64,000 bases of DNA from Paenibacillus solanacearum (GTDB taxonomy: Bacteria; Bacillota; Bacilli; Paenibacillales; NBRC-103111), in contig NZ_CAJVAS010000009.1 in the NCBI RefSeq assembly GCF_910593845.1, positions 62,001 through 126,000 on the forward strand, in the 5' to 3' direction. Positions 7,407-16,033 of this stretch are shown here, piece by piece (position 1 is the first letter of the stretch; each line of letters starts with the position of its first letter). The position numbers were made by a program, and so were the translations under genes. The notes below the pieces were generated by a model. That model had not been told where the DNA came from. It did not search any database and worked only from the letters and a program-made list of their open reading frames with translations.

Positions 7407-8999
7407 ATGATCCTTCATAAAGGCAAACGAAGAATCCGGCTCGTATATTTATTAACGGGACTTGTATTCTTATCAGTACTCGGAACTTCGCTGGTTCAAA
7501 TTTTCGCCGCGTATCGAGCCGAGAAGCTTTCGCTTTACGAAACGACGCTCGGCATGAACCACGAAAGCGCACAAAAAATGGCTGTTACGATGAACACACT
7601 TTTTTTGACGATGAAAAACAGCCTTCGCGTCACCGCGGCTCAACTGGAAGTCGAGCAGCCCCAGATATTGCAAAAACAACTGAATCTATTTACCGATAGC
7701 AGCGGCTATTTCAACTCGGTCGTCTATGTGGATAAAGCCGGCACGCTTCAAGCGATATCGCCGGTATCTTCCGGCAATACGGGGCTGTCCCTGACTTCCG
7801 AAGCGGTAAAAACCGCTTTGGAGCTTCGCATGCCGACCATATCGAGGCCGTATATGAGCACGACCAATCGCCTGATCGTCCTCATGACGAACCCGATCTA
7901 CAATGACCGCGGGGAATACATCGGATTTTTGGGCGGCACGATTTATTTGCGCGAACCGAATGTGCTCAGCAGCATATTCGGCACGAATGTGTACAGCGAT
8001 TCCGGAAATTATGTATTTGTCGTCGACGGCACCGGCAATATTATTTACCACCCCGATCAAAGCCGTCTTGGAGACAATGTGAAAGGCAATGCGGTTGTCG
8101 AAAAATTGATGCAGGGGCGGCATGGTGAAGAGCTCGTCGTCAATTCCAAGGGCGTCTCGTTCCTCGCGGGCTACGCCAACTCCAGCGAGAACGGCTGGGG
8201 CATCGTCGTACAGACGCCCCTCTCCGAGATCGAGTCTATCTCGCTCAAGCTTATCGGCAATATGCTGCTGTACTCGCTGCCGCTGTTCGTCGTCTTTTGG
8301 CTGATCACCTTATGGCTCGCCAAGACGCTGGCTGCTCCGTTCTCTTCGCTGACCGATATGGCGCGTGACCTATTGAACGGCAAACGGTATGATCGTTTTC
8401 CGAAAGAAAGTCATTGGAACTACGAAGCGCATCATCTGAATAAAACGATACTGCTGGCGATCGAGGCGTTCCAGCGGCAGGAAGCGCACTTGCACAGCGA
8501 AGCGCAGACCGATTCGCTGACCGGCCTGGCCAACCGACGAACGATGGACGCACGGATGGGGCAATGGGTTCAGGATGGCGTTCCGTTCTCCGTCATCGCG
8601 ATGGATATCGACGATTTCAAAAAAATCAACGATTCGTACGGGCATCCCGTCGGCGACGAAGTGCTGAAGCTGCTCGCCAAAATCATCGTGTCGCTGGCGC
8701 GCAAGGAAGATTGCTGCTGTCGGACCGGAGGCGAGGAATTCATCGTACTGCTGCCGGATGTACCGATCGACGCCGCCTTCCGGATAGCGGAAAAAATACG
8801 TCAAAAGCTGCGCATCGAAGACAATCCGACCGGCCTGCCCGTCACGATCTCGCTTGGCGTGGCTGCCTACCCGGATGGCGCGGCGAGCGCGAAGGACGCG
8901 ATCCGCAACGCCGACTCCGCGCTGTATGCCGCCAAGCGAAGCGGCAAAAACCGGACGGTGAAGTATACCGCCGGTTCCGCCTTCGGCGAAAATTCCTGA
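7407..8999 (+). CDS. Membrane diguanylate cyclase with extracytoplasmic sensor domain
   Basis: About 530 residues; I take the ATG at 7407 (MILHKGKRRIR) because GGGAG lies 8 bases upstream. A first membrane helix (residues about 10-30) and a second at about 285-310 bracket a dCache-type extracytoplasmic sensor (motif VFVVDGTGNIIYHPD). Then come a HAMP-like linker and a GGDEF domain (DSLTGLANRR, the metal-binding MDIDDFKKIND, and an intact active site GGEEF). An RKED inhibitory site sits five residues before GGEEF, so feedback inhibition by c-di-GMP is expected. The gene is divergent from the SBP/sulfatase operon and ends at a strong bidirectional hairpin. Confidence 0.92.
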   Translation: MILHKGKRRIRLVYLLTGLVFLSVLGTSLVQIFAAYRAEKLSLYETTLGMNHESAQKMAVTMNTLFLTMKNSLRVTAAQLEVEQPQILQKQLNLFTDSSGYFNSVVYVDKAGTLQAISPVSSGNTGLSLTSEAVKTALELRMPTISRPYMSTTNRLIVLMTNPIYNDRGEYIGFLGGTIYLREPNVLSSIFGTNVYSDSGNYVFVVDGTGNIIYHPDQSRLGDNVKGNAVVEKLMQGRHGEELVVNSKGVSFLAGYANSSENGWGIVVQTPLSEIESISLKLIGNMLLYSLPLFVVFWLITLWLAKTLAAPFSSLTDMARDLLNGKRYDRFPKESHWNYEAHHLNKTILLAIEAFQRQEAHLHSEAQTDSLTGLANRRTMDARMGQWVQDGVPFSVIAMDIDDFKKINDSYGHPVGDEVLKLLAKIIVSLARKEDCCCRTGGEEFIVLLPDVPIDAAFRIAEKIRQKLRIEDNPTGLPVTISLGVAAYPDGAASAKDAIRNADSALYAAKRSGKNRTVKYTAGSAFGENS

Positions 9000-9010
9000 G
9001 CCGTATAAAC

Positions 9011-9058
9011 AAGCGAGCGCTTCCCGCCGGATCATGCCCTGGCGGGAAGCGCTCGCTT
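9011..9058. terminator. Bidirectional terminator between GGDEF and DinB genes
   Basis: Perfect 18-bp stem: arms at 9011-9028 and 9041-9058 (outer AAGCGAGCGC / GCGCTCGCTT). It lies between two convergent genes and has a short T-rich flank on the plus strand. Confidence 0.8.
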
Positions 9059-9079
9059 CTTGTTGATACCGATAAACGG

Positions 9080-9583
9080 CTAGACGACAGGCGCTTCCAT
9101 ATTCATGAGCGCCCATTCTTCGCGGGAAGGGCCGTATACGCCGGGAACGGCAAGGCCCGCCTGGCGCATCAGCACCGTCATCTGTCCGCGATGGTGCGTC
9201 TGGTGGCTCAGGATGATCGAGAGCGTCAGCCCATTCGGCCATTGCTCGCCGAACATATTGCGCATCTCGCGCAGCGAAGCGTCGGTCCATTGCGTCTTGA
9301 CTGCTTCAAGGAAGGCCGAGCTGGCCTTCCGGTAGCTGTCCGCGATCACTTGCGCGGAAGCCGGTACCGCCGTCCCTTCGTCAGGCGCTTCGAACGCCAG
9401 CCCGGCGTGGGACGCCATGCCGTGCACGGACGTCACGATATGCCAGGCGATGCGCCCCAGCGTCCGGTCCTGCGGCGATACTTCCTGCGCCAGCGAAGCA
9501 TCCGTAAGCGCGTCCAGTATTTTCTGGGTCGAAGCGCTCTCCACGCTCCAGCTTTGCTCGAAATCCTGTATCGAATGAATCAT
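9080..9583 (-). CDS. DinB/YfiT-family putative metal-dependent protein
   Basis: 167 residues from the ATG at 9583, which has GAGGAGG upstream. Four-helix-bundle DinB-family sequence, with the conserved histidines of the metal site visible: an early His in RIAWHIV and the C-terminal HQTHHRGQM motif. Family members include bacillithiol or mycothiol S-transferases and damage-inducible proteins of unknown function. The sequence does not show which applies. It is a single gene and converges on the diguanylate cyclase gene. Confidence 0.85.
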   Translation of the reverse strand: MIHSIQDFEQSWSVESASTQKILDALTDASLAQEVSPQDRTLGRIAWHIVTSVHGMASHAGLAFEAPDEGTAVPASAQVIADSYRKASSAFLEAVKTQWTDASLREMRNMFGEQWPNGLTLSIILSHQTHHRGQMTVLMRQAGLAVPGVYGPSREEWALMNMEAPVV

Positions 9584-9726
9584 CTCACAACAACCTCCTC
9601 GGATGGGCATATGAAACAGGTTCTCCTATTTCCATATACTTGATTCGACGCGAACGTACTTTCTCCTTCTTATCTGCCCTTTGTTTCTGCATCATTTATC
9701 CAAACTTGATGCTTCGCCGCTCAAAT

Positions 9727-9758
9727 CCAAGAACCGTCCATGACCGGACGGTTCTTGG
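9727..9758 (-). terminator. Terminator-like hairpin after the DUF1861 gene
   Basis: Perfect 13-bp arms CCAAGAACCGTCC (9727-9739) and GGACGGTTCTTGG (9746-9758) with a 6-nt loop, about 90 bp beyond the stop codon at 9847. The T run is weak. Nothing else was recognised in 9584-9846. Confidence 0.55.
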
Positions 9759-9846
9759 GCTAAGCTTATTCATACATAGGAGGGGATGGAACCATCGCTG
9801 CCTGCCCGCTTGTCCGGCCGGATTGGAACCGGCCTTCCTTCATTCC

Positions 9847-10803
9847 TTAGGCGGAGACGATCTTCCCGCAGCCCTCGAACGGGTAATCGATCGTTATTCT
9901 TCCCGCTTCGCAGTCGCCGATGCCGCTGTACAGATCCGCCCGGCCGTCTGCCCGCATGACGATGCCCGATGTGAAGGCGCAATCCGTCAGATGCGGCTTT
10001 TTGGCCGGCCCGTCCGGATAGCATGCCCGGGTGCCGATCAGCTTCAAATCCTTCGCCTCGTGCTTGGCCGGGTCGAACACAAACGAAATGTTCGTATACG
10101 TCTTGATTTCCTCTCCGTCCGGCTGCGTCCACTTGCAGCATTTGTGCCCGATCACACCGATCATCCCGCTCTCCAGCAAGTACGCCTGATTGCACCCGCC
10201 CCATTCGTCCGGGCCAAAGAGACCGGTGATATACGGCGCGGATTCGATGACCTCGCCGGTCAGCGCCTCCAAGCTGTCGATGACGGTGAAGCCGATCATC
10301 GACTCGCTGCCGTACCGCCTGCGCGTTTCTTCGCCGCGCGGCCGCGAGAAGACGCCGATCCGGCCGCTGCCCATGTCAACCAGGCGAATGTCCTTCATCC
10401 GCTGCGGTCCTGTCGTAAAATAGTACATGTCGGCGAGGTCGTCGCCTTTATAAAAATAGCCGAAATACGTATCCACCTTGCCCCCGTTGTAACGCACATG
10501 CGTTCCGCCGAGCACCAGCTGCCCTCCGACGACGCTGACGTACGGATCTTCCAGCTGGTAAATCGTGGAGTCCGGGACAAGGGTCCATTCGTCCTGCCCC
10601 GTCCGTTCGAACAGCCGGACCCAAGAGCGCGCCCATTCGCCTCTCCGTTCGACCCGGCCGTATATATACAGCTTGCCGTTCCACTCGAACGGAATGGAAG
10701 GATTATATACATCGTATCCCTCCACCCCGCGGAACGTCAGCTTTACGCTATCGTAAATTCGCTTCTCGCGTTCAAATTGTTTCTGCTGTTCCAGCAGCTT
10801 CAT
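9847..10803 (-). CDS. DUF1861 protein, GH130-like beta-propeller
   Basis: 318 residues, no signal peptide, so cytoplasmic. Repeated beta-rich blocks fit a five-bladed propeller: FRGVEGYDVYNPSIPF near residue 25, LEDPYVS near 85, GGTHVRYNGG, MKDIRLVDMGSGRIGVFSRPRG near 135, EWGGCNQAYLLESG near 200, and a C-terminal YSGIGDCEAGRITIDYPF. The EDP motif recalls the glycoside hydrolase/phosphorylase family GH130, in which the ED pair is near the active site, but family membership is DUF1861 and its activity is not established here. It overlaps the upstream SBP gene by 4 bp. A paralogue lies in the manA operon at 25436. Confidence 0.85.
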   Translation of the reverse strand: MKLLEQQKQFEREKRIYDSVKLTFRGVEGYDVYNPSIPFEWNGKLYIYGRVERRGEWARSWVRLFERTGQDEWTLVPDSTIYQLEDPYVSVVGGQLVLGGTHVRYNGGKVDTYFGYFYKGDDLADMYYFTTGPQRMKDIRLVDMGSGRIGVFSRPRGEETRRRYGSESMIGFTVIDSLEALTGEVIESAPYITGLFGPDEWGGCNQAYLLESGMIGVIGHKCCKWTQPDGEEIKTYTNISFVFDPAKHEAKDLKLIGTRACYPDGPAKKPHLTDCAFTSGIVMRADGRADLYSGIGDCEAGRITIDYPFEGCGKIVSA

Positions 10804-12350
10804 TGGCTATCTCGTCCTTCTATGGAAGATTTGCCGGATGCCCCTCTCCATTCCCGGAACTGCCTTACATACTCCGCGACCACCCGGTCCAGACCGGCTG
10901 ACTTCATCCGGTCAAGAGCCGCCGGGAACGCCTCGTCGTAGGCCAGCACCCCCATGTAGATCGGCGTGACGCTTGCGGCCGCTTCCGACATGACGTTCGC
11001 GTATTCCGCCTTGACCGGCGTCGGATCGAAGATGAAATTGGCGGCGACGCTGTTCTGCGCCTGATCGTTCGGCTGGTACAGCACCCGGTTGTTGGCAGGC
11101 AGACCGCTCACCTTATTGGTGCGAATGAAATGAATATTGCCCAGCTGCGTCTCCGAGCCGCTGTATCCTTTCAGCTTCTGCACGTCCCGTTCGCCGTCCG
11201 TCGTGTAATGCCTGCCTTCGAAGCCGTATTGAATCAGATCGTAATTGTCCTGACTCGCATAAATCCAGTCCAGGAATCGGACCGCCTCATCCGCATGCTT
11301 GCTCGTCACCGGCACCGCGTTCGAGTTTTTGATCGTCAGCGGCCGCAAATAAGGCTTCTCGGGGCGAAAATAAACGGCGTCCACATCTGTATTGACCGCA
11401 GCCGGATTTACCTTCCGCAACGCGCCGAGGCTTCCGCCCGTGCCGAAGTATACGAACCATTCGCCGCTGTCCAGCTGCGCTTTGACCTGCTCCTGCTTCA
11501 TGACGAGCAGATCGGGATGAAGCAGCCCCATCGTATACGCCTTGCGCATAAATTCGGCGTCCTTGCGGAACTCCGGCGTCTCGATCCAGGACAGCACGTC
11601 GCCGGACTGGTTCACGTAGAAGAGCTTGTCCTTCACCGTGAACGGGAATGAATCGTAAGCGCGGTGCAGCACCGTCGTATGCACGGCGATCGGGTCAAAA
11701 TCACCCTTGACCGGCAAATACGGCTTGCGCTTCCCTTTCCAGTTGTTCATGACGACCTGCATCGTCTGCAGCAGTTGTTCCGGCGTTCGCGGGACGTCCA
11801 GATGATTTTGCCTGAGCATATCGAGTCGAATGTCGAATTGCCCTTCGCTCGCCATCTCTACCCAATACGTCGGCACGGTGTACGTCTTCCCTTCCGCTTG
11901 CGCGCCGTCCCACATGTCCTGTGGAATGGCCTTCTTCAGATGACTCCCGTACTTCTCGACCGACGCGGTAATATCCGCCAGCGCGCCTTTACCCATATAA
12001 GTCGAGAAGGGCACCCGGTCCTGCATAATATGAAACAGATCGAATTCCTCTCCCATGGAGAGCATCAGATTAATTTTTTGCTCCCAGACGTCGGGCGGGA
12101 TAAACCGCTGCTCCACCTCGACGCCGATACCGTCATCGGCCAGCTTCCTGTTCACGGCGGCCATCACTTCCATGTGGTCCCGCGATTCCACGCCTGGCAC
12201 CACGTATTTGATCTTCACCGCGCCTCGGGGCGATTCCCCCGCCGGAACGTTCCCGGCGCGTCTTGCCGGCTCCGAAGCATCGCCGGAGCAGCCGGACAAC
12301 AGCGTAAACACAAGTACCGCGGCTATTGCAATCGATATAATTCTGCTCAA
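10800..12350 (-). CDS. LplA-type extracellular solute-binding lipoprotein (DUF3502-like C-terminus)
   Basis: 516 residues, TTG start at 12350 with GGAGG 8 bases upstream. Lipoprotein signal peptide ends LLSGC. Unlike the six 436-445-residue SBPs, it is longer and has the arrangement of LplA/YtcQ-type binding proteins: an early LMLSMGEEFDLFHI block, a middle VPTYWVEMASEGQFDIR block, and a C-terminal region NFIFDPTPVKAEYANV that fits the DUF3502 domain. It is translationally coupled (ATGA) to the DUF1861 gene, so the two proteins probably handle the same saccharide. No permease is adjacent. Confidence 0.9.
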   Translation of the reverse strand: MSRIISIAIAAVLVFTLLSGCSGDASEPARRAGNVPAGESPRGAVKIKYVVPGVESRDHMEVMAAVNRKLADDGIGVEVEQRFIPPDVWEQKINLMLSMGEEFDLFHIMQDRVPFSTYMGKGALADITASVEKYGSHLKKAIPQDMWDGAQAEGKTYTVPTYWVEMASEGQFDIRLDMLRQNHLDVPRTPEQLLQTMQVVMNNWKGKRKPYLPVKGDFDPIAVHTTVLHRAYDSFPFTVKDKLFYVNQSGDVLSWIETPEFRKDAEFMRKAYTMGLLHPDLLVMKQEQVKAQLDSGEWFVYFGTGGSLGALRKVNPAAVNTDVDAVYFRPEKPYLRPLTIKNSNAVPVTSKHADEAVRFLDWIYASQDNYDLIQYGFEGRHYTTDGERDVQKLKGYSGSETQLGNIHFIRTNKVSGLPANNRVLYQPNDQAQNSVAANFIFDPTPVKAEYANVMSEAAASVTPIYMGVLAYDEAFPAALDRMKSAGLDRVVAEYVRQFREWRGASGKSSIEGRDSQ

Positions 12351-12513
12351 TCGTAACGCCTCCTTGTCAGGCTGTCCTTCCGCTCCGGCGTACTACCGGA
12401 TTTCCTGCTTGCCGGGGCGGCCATAAGCCCCACCCGGACTGTCCAGCAGCTAAAGCTGCGTGATTGTTGGAACGGCCGTCCACAGCCCCCGTCCCTGGAA
12501 GCGCATCGCCATT

Positions 12514-13419
12514 CTATTTACCGGCCTGCAATATCATCTCGGCAACGACCGGATAATGATCGCTCGCATACAAGCCGTTTCTCCTGTAATCGTCTATCCC
12601 CGCCTGTACGGGGGTTACGTTCCCCCGATACAAGATCCAGTCAATCCGGTTGCCGGGACCTCCGCCCTCCGGAGACTGGAAGCCGTTAAATGTCCCCAGC
12701 TTCTCCCCACTGATAACCGGTGCAGACTTCAGCGCATCGGTGAAACCGGCCGTTTCGATCAAATAACGGTAAGGCGGATGGATCAACTTGCTGTTGAAAT
12801 CTCCGGTTAGAATCACGGGCAGCTTCGCATCGAACGCTTTGGCTTTCTCCGCGATGAGCTGTGCGCCTTTGCTCCGGGCTTCGGCCGAAATATGATCAAG
12901 ATGCGTATTTACAAAATAAAACGATTGCTTCGATGCCTTCTCGGACAGCTTGACCCAAGTCACCATCCGCGGAAGCGTGTTCCCCCATGACTTCGAACCG
13001 ATCTGCTCCGGCGTATCGGACAACCAATAGTTGCCGGATTCCAGCGCGTCGAACCGTTCCTTATTGTAGAACACAGCCACATGCTCGCCCTTCTGCCCAC
13101 CTTCGCGGCCTACCCCGATGCGGCCGTATCCGCGCAGCGCCCGTTCCAAGTCCTGCACCTGGACGAGCTGGCCTTCCTGGGTGCCGAGGATGTCCGGCTT
13201 CTGCTTCTCCAGCAGCTCCTTGACTAAGGGAAGCCGCTTGGCCCACGACTGCTCGTCATTATTGTTCATTACCCGCAGATTGAACGTCATCGCTTTGATC
13301 TTGAGGCCTGCCGCAGCCCCGCTCCAATGCGTCCCCTGCAGCCATAGCAGCGAGGCGCAGGCACACAGAACGATCGCCGCGGCAGCAGCGTAAACAAGTG
13401 TCATCCTTCGTCTTTTCAT
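12514..13419 (-). CDS. Membrane-anchored endonuclease/exonuclease/phosphatase (EEP) family hydrolase
   Basis: 301 residues with an N-terminal signal anchor (LVYAAAAAIVLCACASLLWL). The rest is a DNase I-like fold: MTFNLRV at about residue 44, ILGTQEG with the metal Glu, FYFVNTHLDH with the catalytic His, ILTGDFNS with the Asp/Asn pair, NRIDWILY and ASDHYPVVAE with the final Asp-His. All catalytic motifs are intact. Such proteins cleave phosphodiesters or phosphomonoesters of many kinds (nucleic acid, phospholipid, sugar phosphate); the substrate is not shown. It lies 22 bp downstream of an SBP gene, which argues for an extracellular sugar-phosphate or lipid-linked substrate rather than DNA repair. 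Confidence 0.88.
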   Translation of the reverse strand: MKRRRMTLVYAAAAAIVLCACASLLWLQGTHWSGAAAGLKIKAMTFNLRVMNNNDEQSWAKRLPLVKELLEKQKPDILGTQEGQLVQVQDLERALRGYGRIGVGREGGQKGEHVAVFYNKERFDALESGNYWLSDTPEQIGSKSWGNTLPRMVTWVKLSEKASKQSFYFVNTHLDHISAEARSKGAQLIAEKAKAFDAKLPVILTGDFNSKLIHPPYRYLIETAGFTDALKSAPVISGEKLGTFNGFQSPEGGGPGNRIDWILYRGNVTPVQAGIDDYRRNGLYASDHYPVVAEMILQAGK

Positions 13420-13441
13420 CTGGACCTTCCTTGCTTTCCGC

Positions 13442-14770
13442 TTACTTTAACAGCATCGTTTCAATTTTTTTATTAACCGACTCCTCGGCTTCTCTCAGGG
13501 CGGTATTGACATCTTTCCCTTTCGTTACAACGTTATTTAGGGCTGTCGCCAATCCGTTAATTGCTTCCGTATCATATAGCGTCGCATCGTAAATCGCCAT
13601 TTGCGTCTTGAATACCGCCTGGATATTTTTACCTTTCATATATTCCAAATCCTGTGCAAACGCGCCTTGAATTTTTGGATCCTTCATCACGCTCGTTCTG
13701 CCGTTTTTGGACATATCCATCTGCACTTCGTCGGAAAGCAGGCTTGAGATCACACGCATCGCATCATCTTTATGCTTGCTTACCTTCGATACCACCATAA
13801 TATGCTCGTCAGGACTCATGCCGATCTTCGGTGCTTCAGGCCATACAGGAATCGTGACCATATCCCAAAAATCCGGCGTCTCGGACAAAGATTTCAATAA
13901 ATTCCCATCCGGTGTCATTGCCAATATCCGTTCTTTGACGAACTGATTCGTGCCTTTGCTCTTTGGCGCGATAGTTCCATTTCCCGGAATTTCATAAATG
14001 GAAACCATTTGGTTCATTACTTTTCTCCATTGCTCCGAATTGATCAATGTACGATTCGTCTTGCCATCGACGAGCGGCAAAGATAGCTGTGCTCCGAGTC
14101 GTTCCGTTACGTTCGGCTCCAGACCTCGGTATTGAACGCCGTTGTCGAGCTTGGTTAATTTTCTCGCAAGCTCCGTCGCTTGCGGCCAAGTCATGCCATC
14201 CTTCGGATAAGGAACGGCAAACTTATCGAATATTTCTTTACTGTAATATAATACCGCAAAATTTCGATAATAGGGAAGCGCGGTAAGGTCGGAACGCCTC
14301 GATCCAGCCTTGACCGCCTCAACCGCGCCCGCCTCGAACCGGCTCAAATCGATTCCGTGCTTTTGGATAAGCGGTTCAATCGAATCGAGCAAATCGAGCT
14401 GGGCAAGCTGCGGGAATCCGTTAATATTGTTCGTGATGATCAAGTCCGGCGTTGCGCCCGAAACGACGATACTTTCAAGCGTATCATTCCCATAAATGAC
14501 TCTTTCCGCTGTAATCCACGGATATTTCTTCTTGACCGGCTCGGCAATATAACGGTTGAACTCATCCTCCGAGAAATAACCGGAAGATTTGATCCCTACC
14601 TGAATCGTAACCGGATCATGCTTTTCTTCCTCCTTCGCGCCCGCTGCCGGTGTCGGTGCCGTGGACTTGCTGCATCCCGCGAACAAAAGCGCGCTAACCG
14701 ATAACAAACATATCCCCGCCGACCACCTGATACTTATAAACGGCATTTTGTTTTTTACTGACTGATCCAT
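13442..14770 (-). CDS. Family 1 extracellular solute-binding lipoprotein, paired with EEP hydrolases
   Basis: 442 residues from ATG 14770 (MDQSVKNKM), with GGGAG 9 bases upstream; an earlier in-frame start at 14803 lacks a good site. Signal peptide ends ALLFAGC. Carries the shared signature VLYYSKEIFDKFAVPYPKDGM, a following TWPQATELARKLTK block, QYRGLEPN, SDEVQMDMSKNGRTSV and a C-terminal DVNTALREAEES. It sits between two EEP genes on the same strand (143 bp and 22 bp gaps) and has no adjacent permease. Confidence 0.9.
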   Translation of the reverse strand: MDQSVKNKMPFISIRWSAGICLLSVSALLFAGCSKSTAPTPAAGAKEEEKHDPVTIQVGIKSSGYFSEDEFNRYIAEPVKKKYPWITAERVIYGNDTLESIVVSGATPDLIITNNINGFPQLAQLDLLDSIEPLIQKHGIDLSRFEAGAVEAVKAGSRRSDLTALPYYRNFAVLYYSKEIFDKFAVPYPKDGMTWPQATELARKLTKLDNGVQYRGLEPNVTERLGAQLSLPLVDGKTNRTLINSEQWRKVMNQMVSIYEIPGNGTIAPKSKGTNQFVKERILAMTPDGNLLKSLSETPDFWDMVTIPVWPEAPKIGMSPDEHIMVVSKVSKHKDDAMRVISSLLSDEVQMDMSKNGRTSVMKDPKIQGAFAQDLEYMKGKNIQAVFKTQMAIYDATLYDTEAINGLATALNNVVTKGKDVNTALREAEESVNKKIETMLLK

Positions 14771-14913
14771 TCGATGACACTCCCTTTTCTCATTGTTTGC
14801 CAACCATGTGAATCACGATGGAGTCATTTGCATCCCGGTCTACAGCCCCTGCGCGTGTTGCGGTTGCCCGGTCAGTATGAAGCATGCTTCTGCACGGAGC
14901 TCCGCCTGTTTCG

Positions 14914-15759
14914 TTAGGCTGTGCCCTCGCCGGTCAGCGGAATCTCGACGTCCAGCTGTACCGGATAATGATCGGAAGGGTATCTGCCGTTCTCGTTGTA
15001 ATAATTGATCTCCACCGAGTGAATCTTGCCCGCGTTTTTGTGGAAGATCCAATCGATATGTCCGCCTGTCGTCTTGCCCTCAAACCGGCCAAACGTGCCG
15101 TCGTTCACGAAGCTCTTCCCGGCTTCGACCCAAGTATCGCGAAATTCCGATTGGCTCAGGATGCTGTAAGCGTTACCCGTTTCCTCCGTATTCAGATCGC
15201 CGCCGATAAATACAGGCACCTCGGGCGAGCACACGATCCGGGATACGCGTTCGAGAATAAGTCTGGACGCCTGCTCCTGCGCCGCCTGCTTCAATGCATA
15301 ATGCGTATTGAAATAGTAAAATTCAGCCCGTTCGTCGCTCGTCGTCCGAAACCTCGCCCAGGTGCAGATGCGGGGATAATCCGCGTCGAGCGTACTGCGG
15401 CTGCCGGCGGCATCTGGTGTCTCGCTGAGCCAAAACTGGCCGGACTCCAGCACGTCGAACCGATCCGACCGGTACATGATGTTGCAGTATTCATTGTCCG
15501 TGTTGCCCATACGCGATTCACCGATCGACGCATATCGTCCCGCAAGATGGCTGAGAAAATATTGAATCTGCACCTCATACGCCTCCTGCATCCCGATCAG
15601 ATCGGGAGCGAACCCGTCGATCGCCTTCACAGCGATGTCCTTCCGGTTGTCCCAGCTGTTGATCGTACCGGCATCGCCCTTTACGTTGCGAATGTTGAAG
15701 GTCATCAGCTTCAAGCGCACCGGTTCGCCTCCTTCCGTCTGTGCTGCCTTGCTTTCCAT
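14914..15759 (-). CDS. Cytoplasmic EEP-family hydrolase
   Basis: About 281 residues from ATG 15759, GGGGG 9 bases upstream. No signal peptide. DNase I-like motifs are all present: LMTFNIRN, IGMQEAYE, FNTHYALK, IGGDLNTEETG, GHIDWIF and YPSDHYPVQ. It is very similar to the first domain of the secreted protein at 22171-24171, including a shared NSWDNRKDIAVKAI-like stretch, but lacks export signal and extra domains. First gene of a minus-strand run EEP-SBP-EEP-SBP-DUF1861. A candidate promoter (TTTACT, 17 bp, TACGCT) lies in the 274-bp divergent region with the AraC gene. Confidence 0.88.
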   Translation of the reverse strand: MESKAAQTEGGEPVRLKLMTFNIRNVKGDAGTINSWDNRKDIAVKAIDGFAPDLIGMQEAYEVQIQYFLSHLAGRYASIGESRMGNTDNEYCNIMYRSDRFDVLESGQFWLSETPDAAGSRSTLDADYPRICTWARFRTTSDERAEFYYFNTHYALKQAAQEQASRLILERVSRIVCSPEVPVFIGGDLNTEETGNAYSILSQSEFRDTWVEAGKSFVNDGTFGRFEGKTTGGHIDWIFHKNAGKIHSVEINYYNENGRYPSDHYPVQLDVEIPLTGEGTA

Positions 15760-16033
15760 ACTTCCGTTCCCCCTTTGTTTCGTCTTGCGGCTTTGCATTC
15801 ACAGCGTATCCAACCCGCTGCGCCAAGTAAATTATGAATGCCTGCACTCGCTTCCATTTATCCGTTTTACCGCTTTTAATTCGAAGCACTTGCTTTCAAA
15901 ATCCGGCAAACAGGCGTTTTTCCCGCTCCAAGTATTGTGTCCTTCCCGTCCTGTGCATTAAAATGGTCTGGAATCGCCGATGCCGCATCCCGCCTTCCGG
16001 GACCGCCCATTATTCCGACAGGAGGGATTGGCC